A stretch of 64,000 nt of DNA from contig CALRLF020000003.1 in the NCBI GenBank assembly GCA_943368475.1, positions 76,107 through 140,106 of the forward strand. The letters are read 5' to 3'. The first letter of the stretch is position 1, and every line of letters begins with the position of its first letter. The DNA is from UBA1930 sp943368475. Its GTDB lineage: Bacteria; Bacteroidota; Bacteroidia; Chitinophagales; Chitinophagaceae. The position numbers and the translations under genes were made by a program. The notes beneath the pieces were generated by a model that saw nothing but the letters and a program-made list of their open reading frames with translations, searched no databases and was not told where the DNA came from. Positions 59,879 through 64,000 of the stretch are shown here, piece after piece.

Positions 59879-61762
59879 ATGAAAAAAATTATATCGATAG
59901 GATGTTTATTGTTGATGCTAAATGCTCAGGCTCAAACACCCGGAGAGCGTTTGGCAAAAACAACCATGAAAATTTGGAAAGACTCTCTTTCGAGCAAATG
60001 GAGTTATGATTTAGGCGTTGTTTTAAAAGGCATGGAAGGCATTTGGTACAGAACAGGCGATGCCACTTATTTTAATTACATCCAAAAACAAATGGATTTC
60101 TTTGTACAAAATGATGGTACAATAAGAACATATAAGCAAGACGAGTTTAATATAGATCACATTAATAATGGCAAACTGTTATTGTTCTTGTACAGGGTAA
60201 CCGAAAAAGAAAAATACTGGAAAGCAGCTCAGTTATTACGAGAACAGCTAAAACATCACCCACGTACAAACGAGGGCGGTTTTTGGCATAAGAAAGTTTA
60301 CCCATATCAAATGTGGTTAGATGGTTTGTACATGGGACAACCATTTTATGCTGAGTATGCAATGTTGGCACATGAAGACACAGCCTTTAATGATATTGCC
60401 AATCAGTTTATATGGATGGAAAAACATGCAAGAGATGCGAAAACAGGTTTGTTGTATCATGCATGGGATGAAAGTAAAGCACAACAATGGGCCAATAAAA
60501 CAACAGGAACATCTCCTTTATTTTGGGCAAGGGCAATGGGTTGGTATGCAACAGCTTTGGTAGATGCATTGGAATCTTTTCCTGAAAATCAGCCGCAAAG
60601 AAAAGCATTGATTGATATCTTAAATCGTTTAGTAGTTGCTGTAGAAAAACAACAAGATGCTACAACTGGTTTGTGGAAAGATGTTTTAAATTATGATGGT
60701 CCCGGCAAAGAAAAAAATTATTTCGAAGCATCTGCATCGTCTCAGTTTGTTTATGCAATTGCCAAAGGAGTAAGATTGGGCTATGTGCCTGCTGCAAAAA
60801 TTACCATTGCTAAAAAAGGTTACGAGGGATTGGTTAAAACATTCATTAAAGATGAAAATGGGCAAACCAATTTACATGGCACTGTTAAAGTTAGTGGATT
60901 GGGTGGCAAGCCCTACAGAGATGGAAGTTTTGAATATTACATGAGTGAGCAGGTAATCGTAAATGATGCAAAAGGAGTTGGTGCATTTTTATTGGCTGCC
61001 AATGAAATGGATTTATTGCCAACCTTAAACGCAGGAAAAGGGAAAACTGTTTTATTAGATAATTATTTTAATGCAGAAAAGAAAAAAGATATTACTGGAA
61101 CAGAAAAATACTGGCATTATAAATGGGATGAAAAAAGCAATGGAGGTTTCTTTTTGTTGGGTAATGTGTTTAACAGATATGGAGTTCAAAATAAAACATT
61201 AAGTGCTGCACCAACTGCCAACAATTTAAAAAATGCCAATGTTTATGTAATTGTTGATGCTGATAATGCAACTGAAAATCCAGCTCCAAACTACGTTACA
61301 GATAAAGATGTAAATGCTGTTTATAACTGGGTAAAAGCAGGAGGAATATTGGTAATCTTTCACAACGATAAACCCAATGCCGAGTTTGAAAAATTCAATA
61401 AGTTGAGTGAGAAATTTGGTATTCATTTTAATGAAGACAGTCGCAATCATGTTGAAGGCAATAAGTTTGAGCAAGGGGCTTTATTGATTAATGAAGGAAA
61501 CCCAATTTTTAAAACTGCTAAGAAAGTGTACTTAAAAGAAATTTCTACGCTCAAATTAAGCGGTACTGCAAAAGCTATTTATACAGATAAAGGAGATACT
61601 CTAATGGCTGTTGCAAAAGTGGGTAAAGGAACTGTGTTTGCAGTTGGCGATCCATGGCTATATGATGAATATACAGATGGAAGAAAATTACCAGCCGATT
61701 TCGACAATTTTAAAGCAGCAGATGATTTGGTAAAATGGTTGGTTGGTCAAATTAAAAAATAG
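59879..61762 (+). CDS. GH88/GH105 unsaturated galacturonyl hydrolase with extra C-terminal domain
   Basis: 627 residues; signal peptide LNAQAQ. Residues about 25-385 are the (alpha/alpha)6 barrel of unsaturated rhamnogalacturonyl hydrolases: DHINNGKLLLFLYRVT and YPYQMWLDGLYMGQPFYAEYA hold the acidic residues, LFWARAMGWYATALVDALE is a helix of the barrel. Residues about 435-627 form a second domain (NVYVIVDADNATENPAPNYVTDKDVNAVYNWVKAGGILVIFHND...GTVFAVGDPWLYDEY) resembling glutamine-amidotransferase-like DUF4350 modules, without an obvious catalytic triad. It removes the unsaturated sugar from lyase products. Confidence 0.92.
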   Translation: MKKIISIGCLLLMLNAQAQTPGERLAKTTMKIWKDSLSSKWSYDLGVVLKGMEGIWYRTGDATYFNYIQKQMDFFVQNDGTIRTYKQDEFNIDHINNGKLLLFLYRVTEKEKYWKAAQLLREQLKHHPRTNEGGFWHKKVYPYQMWLDGLYMGQPFYAEYAMLAHEDTAFNDIANQFIWMEKHARDAKTGLLYHAWDESKAQQWANKTTGTSPLFWARAMGWYATALVDALESFPENQPQRKALIDILNRLVVAVEKQQDATTGLWKDVLNYDGPGKEKNYFEASASSQFVYAIAKGVRLGYVPAAKITIAKKGYEGLVKTFIKDENGQTNLHGTVKVSGLGGKPYRDGSFEYYMSEQVIVNDAKGVGAFLLAANEMDLLPTLNAGKGKTVLLDNYFNAEKKKDITGTEKYWHYKWDEKSNGGFFLLGNVFNRYGVQNKTLSAAPTANNLKNANVYVIVDADNATENPAPNYVTDKDVNAVYNWVKAGGILVIFHNDKPNAEFEKFNKLSEKFGIHFNEDSRNHVEGNKFEQGALLINEGNPIFKTAKKVYLKEISTLKLSGTAKAIYTDKGDTLMAVAKVGKGTVFAVGDPWLYDEYTDGRKLPADFDNFKAADDLVKWLVGQIKK

Positions 61763-61765
61763 ATT

Positions 61766-62791
61766 ATGAAGCAGTTGAAATGGATATTGGTGTTGTTTGT
61801 TGCAGCTCTTTTAAATAATGTACAGGCACAGGATTTAGTAGCCGAAAATATGTTGTTGTTTCAACGTTCATATGGTGGTTGGCCAAAGCATTTAGATGGT
61901 AAGGCAATTGATTATAAAAGAATTTATACTGAAGTAGAAAGAGCAACCATAACCGATGAATCAAAGAGAAATGATGCAACCATTGATAATAATGCTACTA
62001 CAAAAGAAATTCGTTATTTACTAAAGCAGTACCAAAAAGATGGTGTGAAAAAATACTTAACAGCAGCTGAAAATGGAATCAGATATTTATTGAAAGCTCA
62101 ATATAAAAATGGGGGATGGCCACAGTATTATCCTGATTTAAGTTCTTACAGGCATGAAATTACCTACAACGACAATGCAATGATAAATGCATTGAATGTA
62201 TTGTATGATGTAGTAAAAAGAAAAGATGAGTTTGCAGTGGTCGATACTTCATTGGTTCCATTTGTAGATAAAGCCATTAAGAAAGGTGTTGAGTGTATTT
62301 TAAGAACACAGATAAATATAAAAGGAAGATTAACTGCATGGTGTGCCCAATACGATGAAGTAAGTTTAAAACCAGCTGGTGCAAGAAAGTTTGAATTGAT
62401 TTCTATTAGTGGTAGTGAAAGTGTGGGTATTGTTGAGTTTTTAATGAAAGTAGAAAAACCATCGAACGAAATCAAAAATGCAGTTGGTTGTGCAATTGAG
62501 TGGTTCGAAAAATCGAAGATCAGTGGCTACAAATATGTAGATATCAATGCACCTGAATTGCCTAAAGGAAAAGACAGGGTGATTTTGCCCGATTCTGCTA
62601 GTGTTATTTGGGCAAGGTTTTATGAAATAGAAACCAATCGTCCTTTTTTTAGTGGAAGAGATAGTAAAGTAAAGTATGATGTAAAAGAAATAGATCATGA
62701 ACGTAGAATTGGTTATGCATGGTATGGCAATTGGCCAAAGGATTTACTAGAAAAAAAATATCCAAAATGGAAGAAGTTAAATGGCTTGTAA
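61766..62791 (+). CDS. Pectate lyase, family PL10
   Basis: 341 residues with signal VQAQ, starting 3 bp after the GH105 stop, so translationally coupled. PL10 hallmarks: MLLFQRSYGGWPKHLDGKAIDY, RNDATIDNNATTKEIRYL, LKAQYKNGGWPQYYPDLSSYRHEITYNDNAMIN, and a C-terminal ARFYEIETNRPFFSGRDSKVKYDVKEIDHERRIGYAWYGNWP. It cleaves demethylated polygalacturonate by beta-elimination. Confidence 0.95.
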   Translation: MKQLKWILVLFVAALLNNVQAQDLVAENMLLFQRSYGGWPKHLDGKAIDYKRIYTEVERATITDESKRNDATIDNNATTKEIRYLLKQYQKDGVKKYLTAAENGIRYLLKAQYKNGGWPQYYPDLSSYRHEITYNDNAMINALNVLYDVVKRKDEFAVVDTSLVPFVDKAIKKGVECILRTQINIKGRLTAWCAQYDEVSLKPAGARKFELISISGSESVGIVEFLMKVEKPSNEIKNAVGCAIEWFEKSKISGYKYVDINAPELPKGKDRVILPDSASVIWARFYEIETNRPFFSGRDSKVKYDVKEIDHERRIGYAWYGNWPKDLLEKKYPKWKKLNGL

Positions 62792-62818
62792 TTGTATTAG
62801 TTGAGTAGTGTACAAAAC

Positions 62819-62830
62819 GTTGAAGGGTGC
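62819..62830 (+). repeat. Dispersed 12-mer GTTGAAGGGTGC, copy 2
   Basis: Exact copy of the 12-mer at 23414-23425; here in the PL10-CE8 gap, followed by GACGCAAC. Confidence 0.35.
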
Positions 62831-62880
62831 GACGCAACTAAAGTTAAATAGTAGTACAAAAGCCGGTAACATAAAAAAAA

Positions 62881-63888
62881 ATGAAGTTCAGATTATTGTT
62901 AATATGGTTGGTGAGTTTTTTTTCGGCTCAGGCTCAACAGAAAATTATTGTTGATGCTGCTGGTAAAGGAAATTTTACCAGCATTCAATTGGCAATAAAT
63001 AGTTTAAGTGATTCATCTGCTGAACCAAGGATAATTTTTATTAAGAAAGGAATTTATAAAGAGAAGATTTTTATTGAGAAACACAATATTGTATTAGAAG
63101 GAGAAGATAAAAATAACACCGTTCTTTTACAATCAATAGCAAGAGATGAATTTCGTTGCAATAATGGCGACGATTGGGGTGTAGCAACCATTAATTTAAA
63201 AGGAAATGACATTACTTTAAAGAATTTAACCATTACTAATAGTTATGGTTTTGATAATGATAAAGAAGTAACCATTTCCTGTGCAAATGATACTACTAAG
63301 CATGAAAAGAAGCTCAGGAAAGATGGTCATCAAATGGCTTTGCGTTCTTTTACAACAACTCGGTTGCAGGTGATTAATTGCATTTTAAAAGCCTATGGTG
63401 GCGATACTGTTAGCCCTTGGAATGTAGAAGCAGGCTTGTTTTATTTTAAGGATTGTGTGATGGAAGGTGGAGTTGATTTTTATTGTCCACGTGGCTGGTC
63501 GTATGCTGAAAATTGTAAATTTTACAGTCATACAGGGCCAGCAGCAATTTGGCATGATGGAAGTAAATATGAGTCGTCTAAAACAGTTTTAAAGAACTGT
63601 TATTTCGATGGTTATGAGGGTTTTAAACTAGGCCGTTGGCATAGAGATGCACAATTTTATTTGGTTGATTGCAGGTTTAGTAAATCCATGGCAAACGAAC
63701 CAATTTATCAAGTTAAAACAACAAATATCATTTTGTGGGGAAGCAGACAATATTATTTTAACTGCCACAGAGATGGAGGCGATTTTAATTGGTTCGAAAA
63801 TAATTTAGCTAAAGCCCAAGGTAGTCCAACAGCTACAATGATTAATGCAAACTGGACTTTCGACGGCAAATGGAAAATTTTTAATTAA
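62881..63888 (+). CDS. Pectinesterase-like protein (CE8 family)
   Basis: 335 residues; signal peptide FSAQAQ. A beta-helix of the CE8 type: IIVDAAGKGNFTSIQLAINSLSDSSAEPRIIFIKKGIYKEKI, then WGVATINLKGNDITLKNLTITNSYG. The canonical QAVAL and DFIFG blocks appear altered as QMALRS and VDFYCPRGWSYAENC: the aspartate is kept but the surrounding loop differs. It may act on an unusual methyl-ester pattern. It would remove methyl groups so that the PL10 lyase and GH28 enzyme can work. Confidence 0.88.
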   Translation: MKFRLLLIWLVSFFSAQAQQKIIVDAAGKGNFTSIQLAINSLSDSSAEPRIIFIKKGIYKEKIFIEKHNIVLEGEDKNNTVLLQSIARDEFRCNNGDDWGVATINLKGNDITLKNLTITNSYGFDNDKEVTISCANDTTKHEKKLRKDGHQMALRSFTTTRLQVINCILKAYGGDTVSPWNVEAGLFYFKDCVMEGGVDFYCPRGWSYAENCKFYSHTGPAAIWHDGSKYESSKTVLKNCYFDGYEGFKLGRWHRDAQFYLVDCRFSKSMANEPIYQVKTTNIILWGSRQYYFNCHRDGGDFNWFENNLAKAQGSPTATMINANWTFDGKWKIFN

Positions 63889-63900
63889 GCAGGATTGACC

Positions 63901-64000
63901 ATGAAGGTTATACTTAAAATAATAGCAATATTCACAACAATTTTGGTTGTATCGTTTCAAAAAAAAACGATTACCATTTTTATGGCTGGCGATTCTACCA
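63901..64000 (+). CDS. SGNH-type esterase, probable rhamnogalacturonan acetylesterase (partial)
   Basis: Only 33 codons before the window ends: a hydrophobic signal (MKVILKIIAIFTTILVVSF) and then TITIFMAGDST, the GDS nucleophile block of the CE12 family. Twelve bases separate it from the CE8 stop. The position in a pectin cluster supports CE12, but most of the gene is outside. Confidence 0.7.
   Translation, partial: MKVILKIIAIFTTILVVSFQKKTITIFMAGDST

Overview
The window looks like a chromosomal segment of a low-G+C member of the Bacteroidota, most likely a Chitinophagaceae relative. This is an inference from gene content and signals. The gene content includes a PUR-alpha-like (DUF3276) protein, a BlaI/M56 pair, DUF1800/DUF1501 partners, an LptF-type permease, a TonB-dependent receptor, a eukaryote-like citrate synthase and a pectin-degradation locus. 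Start codons lack Shine-Dalgarno sequences, and several genes carry the Bacteroidota -7 box TAnnTTTG upstream. I see no insertion sequence, phage, CRISPR or rRNA. There is one tRNA, tRNA-Ala(GGC), on the minus strand.

Layout. 1-5.9 kb: gltB (open at the left edge), ispE, a bifunctional nuclease-like gene and a small membrane protein, all on the minus strand. 6-20 kb: a secreted fiber-like protein, a very large secreted TolB-propeller/amidohydrolase, aspartate kinase, a GH13 lipoprotein, pyrF, an ATP-grasp-like gene next to a class I glutamine amidotransferase, a TonB receptor and an NtrC-type regulator without a DNA-binding domain. 20-32 kb: smpB, an exported unknown protein, accD, fbaA, a metal-receptor-like protein, citrate synthase, lptF/G, a beta-helix protein, the tRNA, a tiny membrane protein and lpxB. 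32-34.5 kb: a BlaI-type repressor followed by a BlaR1-like M56 protease fused to a complete-looking N-acetylmuramoyl-L-alanine amidase, behind a promoter with three near-identical dyads. 34.6-57 kb: surE, a BamA-like barrel, PAP2 phosphatase, valS, DnaQ/GIY-YIG nuclease, tex, PUR protein, S9 peptidase, CYTH protein, an RlmI-like methyltransferase, grpE-dnaJ and the DUF1800-DUF1501 pair. 57-64 kb: a pectin locus: a LacI regulator divergent from GH28, GH105 (with an extra C-terminal domain), PL10, a CE8-like esterase and the start of a CE12-like esterase. Together these could de-esterify, cut and saccharify pectin in the periplasm.

The signal least explained by ordinary annotation is a set of degenerate arrays with a strict 7-bp period. 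About ten stretches (4860, 31368, 39263, 39773, 46146, 47023, 51481, 51541, 52260 and 52325) consist of consecutive heptamers in which some positions are fixed within the array and the others vary. Several begin exactly at a stop codon: the bifunctional nuclease gene, tex, the S9 peptidase gene and grpE. One reaches into the dnaJ start codon. Three lie inside essential genes (lpxB once, valS twice) and are read through in frame. Identical or near-identical words recur at distant loci. I do not know a named element class with these properties.
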